From Bacteroidales bacterium (GTDB lineage: Bacteria > Bacteroidota > Bacteroidia > Bacteroidales > FEN-979), in the NCBI GenBank assembly GCA_025355465.1, contig JANXZO010000066.1, positions 1 through 64,000 of the forward strand: DNA of 64,000 bases, given 5' to 3'. Position numbers and translations under genes: made by a program. Below are positions 49,959 through 59,173 of the stretch, piece by piece. Numbering within the stretch: position 1 is the stretch's first letter; each line of letters opens with the position of its first letter. The notes beneath the pieces were generated by a model, which worked only from the letters and a program-made list of their open reading frames with translations, searched no databases and was not told where the DNA came from.

Positions 49959-51293
49959 TTATTCAATATCCTCTTCAAAAAGATTACGGATTTTGTCCAT
50001 AAACCGCTGTGAGATTGATTTTCCGTCACCATCCGGGGCGGATACTTTTACTTTTTTCTCCTTTTTTTTCTTTCCTTCAGGCTGTTTGGGCTCCTCGGCA
50101 ACGGGCGGTGTCTGAAGCGCTATTTTTCCGGCCTCCCTGTCGTAACGTTCGATCCCTTCAATTACAAGGCCGATACCGGTTGCATACATCGGGCTGGCCA
50201 TCTCCTCCGTTACGTCGCTTGCCAGGTGTTCATTCGGATAACCAATACGGGTATCCAGTCCGGTCATGAACTCGGTGAGCTGGGCCAGATGTTTCAGATG
50301 TGCACCACCTCCGGTAAGTACGATGCCGCCGATCAGTTTCTTCTCGTAGCCGGAATTTCTGATCTCATAATATACATGTTCGATAATCTCCTCCATCCGT
50401 GCCTGGATGATCGAAGCCAGGTTTCGCAGGCTGATCTCCTTGGGGGCCCGGCCACGCAGGCCCGGGATGGCAACAATCTCCTCTTCACGATTCTCCCTGG
50501 CCAAGGCCGACCCGAACTTGATTTTGAGCTCCTCCGCATGTTTCTTGATAATGGAACAGCCCTCTTTGATGTCCTCAGTGATGATCTCACCGCCAAGCGG
50601 GATTACCGCCGTGTGGCGGATGATGCCGGCATGAAAAATGGCGATGTCGGACGTTCCTCCACCAATATCGACCAGTACCACGCCGGCCTCTTTCTCCTCT
50701 TCACTCACAACGGATTCGGCCGAGGCGATAGGCTCAAGAATGAGTTCAACAACCTCAAGCCCTGCCCGGCGGACACACTTGTATATGTTTTTTGCAGCTG
50801 CAGTCTGACCAATAATAATGTGAAAATTTGCCTCCAGCGAACTGCCTATCATCCCTTTCGGGGTATGGATACCATGCTCGCCATCAATGCTGAACTCCTG
50901 GGGTATCACATCGAGTATCTCTTCGCCGGGATTCATGTTGAGATTATACATGCTGTTGCATAACTTGTCGATGTCCTCCTGGCTGATCTCAATTTCGCTG
51001 TCCTCGCGGATCATACTCCCACGATGCTGCAGGCTCTTGATATGTTGTCCGGCAATGCCCACATTCACATATTTTATGTCCACCCCTGATTTGGCGGAAG
51101 CTTCGGCAATTGCCTCCTTGATGGATTGAACCGTGTTGTCGATGTTGGCAACCACACCCCGCTTTACGCCGATAGACGGGACTTTTCCATAACCGAGGAT
51201 CTCTATTTTTCCATGTTCGTTCCTTTGTCCTACAATGACTGCAATTTTGGTCGTGCCGATGTCGAGACCTACGATGATACCTGAGTTTTTCAT
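49959..51293 (-). CDS. ftsA: cell division protein FtsA
   Basis: 444 residues. Actin-fold phosphate-1 motif IVGLDIGTTKIAVIVG, phosphate-2 VVLVDIGGGTSDIAIF, adenosine motif GIVLTGGGAHLKHL. The C-terminal 60 residues are basic (GKKKKEKKVKV) and end in an amphipathic ISQRFMDKIRNLF membrane-targeting helix. ATG 51293 replaces the overlapping TTG at 51314 and lies 5 nt after the ftsQ stop. It tethers FtsZ to the membrane. Confidence 0.97.
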   Translation of the reverse strand: MKNSGIIVGLDIGTTKIAVIVGQRNEHGKIEILGYGKVPSIGVKRGVVANIDNTVQSIKEAIAEASAKSGVDIKYVNVGIAGQHIKSLQHRGSMIREDSEIEISQEDIDKLCNSMYNLNMNPGEEILDVIPQEFSIDGEHGIHTPKGMIGSSLEANFHIIIGQTAAAKNIYKCVRRAGLEVVELILEPIASAESVVSEEEKEAGVVLVDIGGGTSDIAIFHAGIIRHTAVIPLGGEIITEDIKEGCSIIKKHAEELKIKFGSALARENREEEIVAIPGLRGRAPKEISLRNLASIIQARMEEIIEHVYYEIRNSGYEKKLIGGIVLTGGGAHLKHLAQLTEFMTGLDTRIGYPNEHLASDVTEEMASPMYATGIGLVIEGIERYDREAGKIALQTPPVAEEPKQPEGKKKKEKKVKVSAPDGDGKSISQRFMDKIRNLFEEDIE

Positions 51294-51298
51294 ATCTT

Positions 51299-52102
51299 TT
51301 ACTGTTTTGAGCAAATCACTTGATTCTTGAATTTTATGTTGATGATACTATACTTATCCCACCCTATTTTATTTAACCCGTACCTGTAAAATGCATACAG
51401 TTTCCGGAATTTTTCATCCAGGTCGTGTGCGTCACCCAACAAAATCACATGATTCCCGATTCGCGGGATCAGTTCAAATTCTCTTTGCGGGTTGACGTAG
51501 ATCTGATCGACCTGCGCTTTCAGGAATTTATCGTGGGAGATATACATGGCAAGCTTGTAAAGATTGGTCATCATCGAATCAATATAGATGGAGTCGGCCA
51601 GCGCCATGATATTCACCCTATAATTGGGAGTTTTAAGGTACGAATCCTCGATGAATCCATTAACAACCAGAACTCTGGCTGAGAAATTCGGATTTACCGG
51701 GAGCAGGGCACCGGAGCCATCCAGGTAAAAACTTTCCAGGTTTTTGTTGATCACGCGGAGAATGGGTTCGCGCTGGCGGATATCCACAAAAAGTACCCCC
51801 TCATTGTTCTCATAAACTGAAACCTTGGCGATATAGGCTTGTTTTCTGATGGAATTTTCTATTGCCCCGGTATTGATATAACCGAGGGGTTTTCCTTTAA
51901 GCATCCCGGCCGTTTTGAGGATGATGGAGTCGATGTCGGTTTTACTGACCAGCACATCCGCATTTCCGTAATCGATGACAACATTGACCTTCCTGCAGGG
52001 CCGGTCATATTGCTCCACCTCCACAAAACTCAGGAGTACGCAAGCACCGGAAATGAGCAGGACCCACATGACGACCGTCAGTATTTTTAACATTTTCTTC
52101 AT
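51299..52102 (-). CDS. ftsQ: cell division protein FtsQ
   Basis: 267 residues. One N-terminal membrane helix (about 8-27), a POTRA-like segment (KVNVVIDYGNADVLVSKTDID) and the FtsQ beta domain (VSVYENNEGVLFVDIRQREPILRV). Sequence is divergent, as usual in Bacteroidota; position between murC and ftsA is decisive. Its ATG follows the murC stop directly. Confidence 0.9.
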   Translation of the reverse strand: MKKMLKILTVVMWVLLISGACVLLSFVEVEQYDRPCRKVNVVIDYGNADVLVSKTDIDSIILKTAGMLKGKPLGYINTGAIENSIRKQAYIAKVSVYENNEGVLFVDIRQREPILRVINKNLESFYLDGSGALLPVNPNFSARVLVVNGFIEDSYLKTPNYRVNIMALADSIYIDSMMTNLYKLAMYISHDKFLKAQVDQIYVNPQREFELIPRIGNHVILLGDAHDLDEKFRKLYAFYRYGLNKIGWDKYSIINIKFKNQVICSKQ

Positions 52103-53542
52103 CTATTCGGAACCTTCGGTAAAGGCATCGGTAATGGGTTTCACGAGCTGATCTATATCCCCGGCCCCCAACGTCATAATGATCTCGGGCGCCTGTTTTT
52201 TCAATGTTTCCACCACGTCAGATTTTTCGATCAACCGTTTGTTTTTGATTTTCATCAGGTCGAGCAGCATTTGCGAAGTAACCCCGGGAATCGGTTTTTC
52301 GCGTGCCGGATAAATGGGCAGTAACCAGACTTCATCCAGGAGATCGAGACTTTTCGCAAACCCCTCGGCCAGATCACGGGTCCGTGAGAAAAGGTGAGGT
52401 TGGAAAATTCCTGTCAGCTTCCGGTCAGGGTAAAGTTCTCTTGCCGCACTGATGGCCGCTTTCAGCTCTACGGGATGGTGGGCATAGTCGTCGATATACA
52501 CCAGGTTGTTGCGCCGGATGCAGAAATCAAAGCGACGTTGCACCCCCTGGTAGCTCCGGAGCGCTTTTTGAAGATGGCCTTTGTCGAGTCCCAGCAGATA
52601 ACCTACGGCAAGGGCAGCTACAGCATTTTCCAGGTTGAACATTCCGGGCACCCCGAGGGTGACGTTGGCGATGGTTTCGGTTGGGGTGACAAGGTCAAAA
52701 TGGATCAGTTCATCTTTCACCCTTATGTTTTTCGCATAGAAAGTAGCATCCGTGTTTAATGAATAGGAATAATTGTAGTAAGAATTTTTTCGGATGGGTT
52801 TGATATGGGTTCCGTTCTTCAGGATCAGTGAGCCCTGGTCAACAATTTTAGAAGTGAATTCCGCAAAGGTCTTTTTAAGATCTTCATGATTACCATAAAT
52901 ATCGAGATGATCGGCATCGGCAGAGGTGATCACGGCAATGTAAGGAGAAAGATGGAGGAATGATTTATCGTATTCGTCGGCTTCAACAATGCAATAAACA
53001 GGTTGCTGGAAATGCGAAGAAGGCGATACACCGGAACCCGGGGGATTTTGTTTACGGATGTCCGGCAATTCTGCATTTTTCGATTGAAGGAAGTTGGTCC
53101 CGTAATTCTTTGAGATTCCGCCGAGGAATGTAAGTTGATCGATCTTTGCAAAGCGAAGCAGGTGTGCGATGATGGATGAGGTCGTTGTTTTGCCATGCGT
53201 TCCTGCCACCGCGATGGTTCTGAAATGGCCTGATATAAGTCCGAGCATCTCGGCCCGTTTCATCACCGGGATTTGCTTTTTCAGGAAATAGTTATACTCT
53301 TTGTGATCCTTGGGAACTGCGGGGGTGTAAATTACCAGGTCGGGTTGGTCGGGGATCAGTTTGATATTGTCTTCGAAATGGATATGCATCCCTTCGCTGA
53401 TGAGCTGGTCGGTGAGCCTGGTGGATGTTTTGTCGTAGCCCGATACGGTTACTCCGCGTAAGGCAAAGAACCTGGCAATCGCACTCATTCCGATGCCTCC
53501 GATGCCAATAAAATATACCGATCTCAGGTTGCGGATGTCCAT
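52103..53542 (-). CDS. murC: UDP-N-acetylmuramate-L-alanine ligase
   Basis: 479 residues. N-terminal FIGIGGIGMSAIARFF, ATP loop VAGTHGKTTTSSII, VEADEYDKSFL and DDYAHHPVELKAAI identify MurC. A short insertion (about 147-165, rich in Pro/Ser) lies after ISKNYGTNFL. It adds L-Ala to UDP-MurNAc. The gene is intact at full length, in contrast to murD in the same operon. Confidence 0.97.
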   Translation of the reverse strand: MDIRNLRSVYFIGIGGIGMSAIARFFALRGVTVSGYDKTSTRLTDQLISEGMHIHFEDNIKLIPDQPDLVIYTPAVPKDHKEYNYFLKKQIPVMKRAEMLGLISGHFRTIAVAGTHGKTTTSSIIAHLLRFAKIDQLTFLGGISKNYGTNFLQSKNAELPDIRKQNPPGSGVSPSSHFQQPVYCIVEADEYDKSFLHLSPYIAVITSADADHLDIYGNHEDLKKTFAEFTSKIVDQGSLILKNGTHIKPIRKNSYYNYSYSLNTDATFYAKNIRVKDELIHFDLVTPTETIANVTLGVPGMFNLENAVAALAVGYLLGLDKGHLQKALRSYQGVQRRFDFCIRRNNLVYIDDYAHHPVELKAAISAARELYPDRKLTGIFQPHLFSRTRDLAEGFAKSLDLLDEVWLLPIYPAREKPIPGVTSQMLLDLMKIKNKRLIEKSDVVETLKKQAPEIIMTLGAGDIDQLVKPITDAFTEGSE

Positions 53543-53544
53543 AT

Positions 53545-54663
53545 TTAGTTTTTTTCCGGGTTATAATCCGGTATTAATTTTAGCACTTCATCCGCGATCG
53601 CATCGGCAGCATTGGTAATGGCAAGTCCCGACACGTTACGGCTGAGTTCGGCAAGCTGGGTTTCATTGCCGAAGGCCGACCTCACCGTAAAATACAACTG
53701 GGCTGCCGCTTCCGAATCGTTTATCATCAGAGCTGCCTTCCTGAACACGAGGGCTTCGGCATTCCGCTGCTGGTGGTCTTCGGCCACATTCGGCGACGGA
53801 ATCAGGATGACCGGTTTTCCGACAACACACAGTTCTGATATGGCGATGGCTCCGGCCCGTGAAACCACCAGGTCGGCGGCAGCGTAGGCGAGATCCATAC
53901 GGTCGATGAATGGATACACATGGATTTCGGGGTGATTCAGTGCTGAAAAATCCTGCATCACCTGGTCATAATAAAATTTTCCGGTTTGCCAGATGACCTG
54001 AATGTTCTCCTTGTCGAGACCATGGGCGATACAGGCTTTAACACTGGCGTTAATAGTTCCTGCACCTCCGCTGCCGCCCATCACCAGCAAGGTCTTCCGT
54101 CCTTCCAGCAAACCAAAATGCTTCATGGCTTCCGATTCCAGCCCGTCGAGGTTTGAAAGGTCCTGCCTTACCGGGTTTCCGGTGAGGACGATCTTCTCCG
54201 GGGGGAAAAACTTCTCCATTCCCCCATAAGCCACACAGATGGTCTTTACCTTTTGTGCCAGCAACCGGTTGGTGACGCCCGGAAACGAGTTCTGTTCCTG
54301 AATCAGGGCAGGGATGTTTTTCGAGGCAGCGATCCGGAGGGTGGGTCCGCTGGCATACCCGCCAACGCCAACGGCCACGTCGGGTTTGAAACGGGAGATG
54401 ATGGACCTGGCTTTCAGCATGCTTCGCACAAGTTTGACCGGAAAGGAGAGGTTTTTCCAGGTGAACCTGCGAATAAAACCACTGATGGTGAGTCCTTCGA
54501 TCTGATACCCGGCCGCAGGGACCTTTTCCATCTCCAGCCTGCCTTTCGCCCCGATGAACAGGATGTCGATATCGCTCACCTTCTTTTTTAAAGCATTTGC
54601 AATTGCTATAGCCGGGAAAACATGCCCGCCGGTTCCTCCTCCGCTGATGATGACTTTTATCAT
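53545..54663 (-). CDS. murG: lipid II synthase (GlcNAc transferase)
   Basis: 372 residues. Gly-rich loops ISGGGTGGHVFPAIAIA and VGVGGYASGPTLRIA, donor-site VMGGSGGAGTIN and SRAGAIAISELCVVGKPVILIPSP are the MurG signatures. It transfers GlcNAc to lipid I. The start overlaps the ftsW stop by 4 nt; the stop is 2 nt from murC. Confidence 0.97.
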   Translation of the reverse strand: MIKVIISGGGTGGHVFPAIAIANALKKKVSDIDILFIGAKGRLEMEKVPAAGYQIEGLTISGFIRRFTWKNLSFPVKLVRSMLKARSIISRFKPDVAVGVGGYASGPTLRIAASKNIPALIQEQNSFPGVTNRLLAQKVKTICVAYGGMEKFFPPEKIVLTGNPVRQDLSNLDGLESEAMKHFGLLEGRKTLLVMGGSGGAGTINASVKACIAHGLDKENIQVIWQTGKFYYDQVMQDFSALNHPEIHVYPFIDRMDLAYAAADLVVSRAGAIAISELCVVGKPVILIPSPNVAEDHQQRNAEALVFRKAALMINDSEAAAQLYFTVRSAFGNETQLAELSRNVSGLAITNAADAIADEVLKLIPDYNPEKN

Positions 54664-55871
54664 ACCTGTACTGCCGGAATGTTTGCGTTAATCAGACTTT
54701 TTTCAGTAAGAATGTCCACCTCGGTACCATTCTGGGTCTCTATCTCTATCCTCCGGCTTACACTGAGAATGATCCCGATGGAGATGCTGGTGAACCAGAT
54801 CGAGGTTCCACCCATACTCACCAGGGGCAGCGTTTGTCCGGTTACCGGAAAGAGATTGACCGCCACCGCCATGTTAATCATGGCCTGGAATACCAGGCTG
54901 AATCCGATCCCGAGCGAGAGCAAGGTGCCAAAATTTCCCTGGCAACGACTGGCAATCCTGATCACCCTGAAAAACAGGATCAGGTAAAGAAACAAGACGA
55001 AACTGCCGCCGACAAGTCCGTACTCCTCGATGATAATGGCGAAAATAAAGTCGGAATAGGGGTGAGGCAGAAAATTCCGCTGGGTGCTCTTTCCCGGCGA
55101 TTTGCCGAAAATCCCGCCGGAGACGATGGCGATCTTTGCCTGATCGACCTGGTAGGTAGCATCGGGTTCTGCTTCGTCCTTGTTGATAAAATGGTCCACT
55201 CTGGCAACCCAGGTAGTGCCCCGGGGAAATAACGTGGGAAAAGTTTTGGAAAGGGCGAATATCAGCATGATGGCAAGTATTCCCAAACCTACCAGCGAAG
55301 CCATGTATTTGAGGCTGATCCTTCCGATGAACATCAATACCATGCAGGTCACAAAAAGGATGGCTGCCGTTGAGAAGTTAGCCGGCAGGATAAGTACGGT
55401 AACCAGTGCCACCGGAATAATGACCGGCAGGAATCCTTTACGGAAATCCTGCACCAGCTCCTGCTTTTTGCTCAGGATCCGGGCCAGGTACATGATCAGG
55501 AAAAGTTTTGCCACATCGGAACTCTGGAAGGTGAGGTTTACGATCGGAACGGTAAGCCACCGGTTTGCCTCATTCAGATTGGTTCCGGAAATCAGGGTTA
55601 TCAGCAGCAGCGGGAAGGTGAGGAAAAGTCCGATCTGCGAGATGCGGGAGTAATAGGTATATTTAACAAGGTGTGTAACATACATCAGTCCCAAACCAAA
55701 GCCCAGGATCATGAGGTGTTTGACAAGATAATATTCCGTATTTCCATGCTGTTTCTTACTGGCAAGCATACCTGTGGAACTGTAAACCGCAAGCAGCGAA
55801 AAGATACACAGGATGAATACCACGATCCAGATCACCTTGTCTCCTTTGATATTCTTGACAAATTGCAGCAT
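54660..55871 (-). CDS. ftsW: SEDS glycosyltransferase FtsW
   Basis: 403 residues, ten predicted membrane helices. SEDS motifs are visible: FSTAAILFVTCMVLMF, PHPYSDFIFAIIIEEYGLVGG with the catalytic-loop acidic residues, and PLVSMGGTSI. It polymerises septal glycan with the FtsI transpeptidase. It overlaps murG by 4 nt; upstream is the truncated murD. Confidence 0.96.
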   Translation of the reverse strand: MLQFVKNIKGDKVIWIVVFILCIFSLLAVYSSTGMLASKKQHGNTEYYLVKHLMILGFGLGLMYVTHLVKYTYYSRISQIGLFLTFPLLLITLISGTNLNEANRWLTVPIVNLTFQSSDVAKLFLIMYLARILSKKQELVQDFRKGFLPVIIPVALVTVLILPANFSTAAILFVTCMVLMFIGRISLKYMASLVGLGILAIMLIFALSKTFPTLFPRGTTWVARVDHFINKDEAEPDATYQVDQAKIAIVSGGIFGKSPGKSTQRNFLPHPYSDFIFAIIIEEYGLVGGSFVLFLYLILFFRVIRIASRCQGNFGTLLSLGIGFSLVFQAMINMAVAVNLFPVTGQTLPLVSMGGTSIWFTSISIGIILSVSRRIEIETQNGTEVDILTEKSLINANIPAVQV

Positions 55872-55883
55872 GAATCTGACGGA

Positions 55884-56432
55884 TTAAAGATTTTTAACCG
55901 ATTTCCGGAATGCTTTTCCGCGTTCCTCATAATTTTCAAACAGATCGAAGCTTGCACACGCCGGCGACAGGAGTACAGCGTCACCCTTCGAGCCCATGTA
56001 GTAGGCCGCCAATACCGCTTCTTCCATGGAGAGTGCATCTACCATAGGGATTTCCAGTTCATCGAATGCCTCGTGGATACGTCGGTTGTCGAGACCCAGG
56101 CATACAATTCCCTTCACGGTAGTACGGACAATATGGCGCAGCTGACTGTAATCGTTTCCGCTTTCCACCCCGCCCATGATCCACACCACCGGCCGGCTCA
56201 TGCTTTCGAGCGCGAACCAGGCAGCGTTGATGTTCGAGGATTTCGAATCGTTAATGAACTCCATCCCGTGAATGATTGAGACGGTCTCCATTTTGTGTTC
56301 AGCCTGTTGAAACCCTGCAAAGCTTTCTTTGATGAACTCCTTGCGGATCTCACGGATTTTCGGACCAATGCAGGCTGCCAGTGAATCGTACACCTTAGCG
56401 TGTCCCTGTTTTGCTAATGCTTCTAGTGTCAT
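55884..56432 (-). pseudogene. murD: truncated murD: only the C-terminal domain of the ligase
   Basis: 182 residues against about 440. It begins MTLEALAKQGHAKVYDSLAA and continues with MurD domain 3 (EHKMETVSIIHGMEFINDSKSSN, VVWIMGGVESGNDYSQL, AVLLSPACASFDLFENYEERG). The N-terminal UDP-binding domain and the central ATP domain with the GTNGKTT loop are completely missing. The ATG is only 4 nt after the mraY stop, leaving no room for the rest. As it stands the enzyme cannot add D-Glu. MurD is normally essential, so either a second copy exists or ~780 bp were lost in assembly. Confidence 0.85.
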
Positions 56433-56436
56433 GATC

Positions 56437-57696
56437 TTATCTTAATTTTAATGTTACAATGGTGAGGACGGCCAGCATGATGCCAACAATCAGAAATCTT
56501 AATACGATCTTCGATTCGTGGTATCCAAGTTTCTGAAAATGATGATGGAGCGGCGACATTTTTAAAATTCTCCGGCCTTCACCATATTTTCTTTTTGTGT
56601 ATTTAAACCAGCTTACCTGCATCACTACGGAGAGGTTTTCGGCCAGGAATATTCCACAGAAGATTGGAATCATGATCTCCTTGCGGATCATGATGGCGAA
56701 TACCGCAATCACACCGCCAAGGGCCAGACTGCCGGTGTCGCCCATGAATACCTGCGCCGGATAGGAGTTGTACCACAAAAACCCGATGCATGCCCCCACA
56801 AAGGCCGAGATGTAGATTGCCAACTCCCCGGTGTCCGGAATATACATGATGTTCAGGTAGTTGGCGAAGACGATGTTGCCGGAAACGTAGGCCAGTACCC
56901 CAAGTGTCAACCCAATGATGGCGGAGGTACCGGTGGCCAGGCCATCGAGCCCGTCGGTAAGGTTGGCCCCATTGGACACGGCGATGATGATGAAAATTAC
57001 GATCGGAATAAATACCAGCCAGGTCCAGTTTTTTGCGCCCGGGCCAATCCATGAGATCAGTTTATTGTAATCAAATTCATTGTTTTTAACAAACGGGATC
57101 GTTGTTTTGGTCGATTTGACCGCTGTTTTTGCGAAGATCTTGGTTTTCTCGGAGGTTGTACTTCCTTCCACATTAAACACATCAGTGGTTGGAACATAGG
57201 CTGATTGCTGAATTCGTTCACGGATTTTAAAACTGTCACTGAAATACATGGTGCAGCCAACAATGAGTCCGAGGCCGATCTGTCCCAGCACTTTTAATTT
57301 GCCTGGAAGTCCCTGCTTGTCCTTTTTGAACACCTTGATAAAATCGTCGAGGAAGCCGATCAACCCGAGCCAGACGGTGGCCAGAAGAACCACGATGATA
57401 TATATGTTGAGCAGTTTTGCAAAAAGTAGCGAAGGGATCAGGATGGCGGCCAGGATTATCAGCCCTCCCATAGTGGGCGTGCCTTGTTTTGCCTTCTGGC
57501 CTTCCAGTCCGAGATCGCGCACGGTTTCACCGACCTGTTTCTTCCTGAGGAAGTTGATCAGCCGCTTGCCGATGATCATGGAGATGAACAGCGAAGTGAT
57601 CAACGCCGCCGCGGCGCGGAACGAGATGTACTGGAATACACCGGCTCCCGGGAAGCTGAAGGCTTTGTGAAGCCAGGTGAAGAGATAGTACAACAT
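56437..57696 (-). CDS. mraY: phospho-N-acetylmuramoyl-pentapeptide transferase
   Basis: 419 residues, about ten membrane helices. Catalytic motifs: [12 protein letters not shown] (Asp-Asp), [12 protein letters not shown] and the terminal [13 protein letters not shown] ~60-residue insertion after [10 protein letters not shown] (about 170-225, with repeated Lys/Thr) is the usual Bacteroidota feature. It forms lipid I at the cytoplasmic membrane. Confidence 0.97.
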   Translation of the reverse strand: MLYYLFTWLHKAFSFPGAGVFQYISFRAAAALITSLFISMIIGKRLINFLRKKQVGETVRDLGLEGQKAKQGTPTMGGLIILAAILIPSLLFAKLLNIYIIVVLLATVWLGLIGFLDDFIKVFKKDKQGLPGKLKVLGQIGLGLIVGCTMYFSDSFKIRERIQQSAYVPTTDVFNVEGSTTSEKTKIFAKTAVKSTKTTIPFVKNNEFDYNKLISWIGPGAKNWTWLVFIPIVIFIIIAVSNGANLTDGLDGLATGTSAIIGLTLGVLAYVSGNIVFANYLNIMYIPDTGELAIYISAFVGACIGFLWYNSYPAQVFMGDTGSLALGGVIAVFAIMIRKEIMIPIFCGIFLAENLSVVMQVSWFKYTKRKYGEGRRILKMSPLHHHFQKLGYHESKIVLRFLIVGIMLAVLTIVTLKLR

Positions 57697-57700
57697 AGGT

Positions 57701-59173
57701 CTAGGAATTAACTATGTTATTGTTGGTGAAAATTTCATGCAGCACCTCTTTGTCGTCGAAAGGATGTTTAACACCCTTGATCTCCTGGTAATTTTCGTGA
57801 CCCTTTCCGGCCACCAGCAGAATATCGTTCGGTTTTGCCAGTGCGCAGGCAGTTTTAATGGCTTCATACCGGTTCATGATCACCAGAACCTTTTTGGCCT
57901 GATAGGCTTCAACCCCTTTCTGCATATCGGACAAGATGTCTTCCGGCTCCTCAAACCTGGGGTTATCGGAGGTGAGGATTACGCGGTCACTCAGGTTGCA
58001 GGCGATCTTTGCCATCACAGGACGTTTTGCCGAATCCCGGTTCCCGCCGGCACCAACCACCGTGATCAGCTGCTCGTTGTGGTCGCGGATGGCATTGATG
58101 GTTTCGAGTACGTTTTGCAACGCGTCCGGTGTGTGGGCATAATCAACAATGGCGGTAATTCCAGTGTCGGAGCGCACATAGTTAAACCTTCCGTTGACCG
58201 GTTCCAGACGGCTCATTTGTGCCAGCACTTCTATTTTATCCTGCCCCAGCAACATGGCCGTTCCGTAAACCAGCAGGAGGTTGTAGGCATTGAAATTTCC
58301 GATCAGCCGAAACCATACATCCTGTCCATCAATACTGAGCTGAAGCCCCTGGAACTGGTTTTCCATGATCTTGCAGCGGAAGTCGGCCATCGATTGCAGA
58401 CTGTAGGTGTATTTCCATGCCCTGGTATTTTGCAGCATCACCACTCCGTTCCGGTCGTCTTTGTTAACCAGTGCAAATGCATCAGCCGGCAGGTTGTCAA
58501 AAAAGCTCTTTTTTGCTTTCAGGTATGCATCAAAGGTTTTATGGTAATCGAGGTGGTCATGGGTCAGGTTTGTAAACACGCCGCCGCGGAAGGTAAGACC
58601 TGCAATTCGCTGTTGATCCGCAGCATGCGAGGATACCTCCATGAAGCAATATTCGCATCCTTCCTTCACCATGCGGTGGAGCAGTTCGTTGATCTGTAGC
58701 GGGTCGGGTGTGGTGTGTGTGCTTGGAACTACCGTCTCATTCACCTGGTTGCGGATTGTTGAAAGCAGACCCGTTCCATAACCCAGGGCACGGAACAGGC
58801 TGTGAAGCAGTGTGACGCTGGTTGTTTTTCCATTGGTTCCGGTAACACCCACGAGGTTGAGCTTTGCTGACGGGTTGCCATAGAAGGCGGACGCAATGAT
58901 GCCGAGCGCACGTTTACTGTTGTTTACGCCGGCATAACAAATTCCTTCCCTGAGCGACCCGGGCAGTTTTTCACACACGATGGCAACAGCTCCCTGAGCG
59001 ATGGCCATGTCGATATAGTCATGTCCGTCAGAAGCGCTTCCGCAAATGGCAAAAAACATGGTTCCGGGTCCCACCTTCCGCGAATCGAATTGGAGCGAAT
59101 CGATCCCGATATCCGTTCTGCCTGTCACTGCAAAGGCTTCGGCATGGGCAAGTATGTCGCGCAGTAGAATCAT
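57701..59173 (-). CDS. murE: UDP-MurNAc-tripeptide ligase
   Basis: 490 residues. ATP loop [43 protein letters not shown] (carbamylated Lys region) and [14 protein letters not shown]. The DNPR motif signals that meso-diaminopimelate is the third amino acid. The start overlaps the ftsI stop by 4 nt and the stop is 4 nt from mraY. Confidence 0.97.
   Translation of the reverse strand: MILLRDILAHAEAFAVTGRTDIGIDSLQFDSRKVGPGTMFFAICGSASDGHDYIDMAIAQGAVAIVCEKLPGSLREGICYAGVNNSKRALGIIASAFYGNPSAKLNLVGVTGTNGKTTSVTLLHSLFRALGYGTGLLSTIRNQVNETVVPSTHTTPDPLQINELLHRMVKEGCEYCFMEVSSHAADQQRIAGLTFRGGVFTNLTHDHLDYHKTFDAYLKAKKSFFDNLPADAFALVNKDDRNGVVMLQNTRAWKYTYSLQSMADFRCKIMENQFQGLQLSIDGQDVWFRLIGNFNAYNLLLVYGTAMLLGQDKIEVLAQMSRLEPVNGRFNYVRSDTGITAIVDYAHTPDALQNVLETINAIRDHNEQLITVVGAGGNRDSAKRPVMAKIACNLSDRVILTSDNPRFEEPEDILSDMQKGVEAYQAKKVLVIMNRYEAIKTACALAKPNDILLVAGKGHENYQEIKGVKHPFDDKEVLHEIFTNNNIVNS

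Noticed and set aside
57737..58699. 320-codon open frame on the + strand opposite murE
   Set aside because: It is fully antisense to an intact, motif-bearing murE. Its protein has no recognisable domain, and the length is explained by codon bias in the sense gene.
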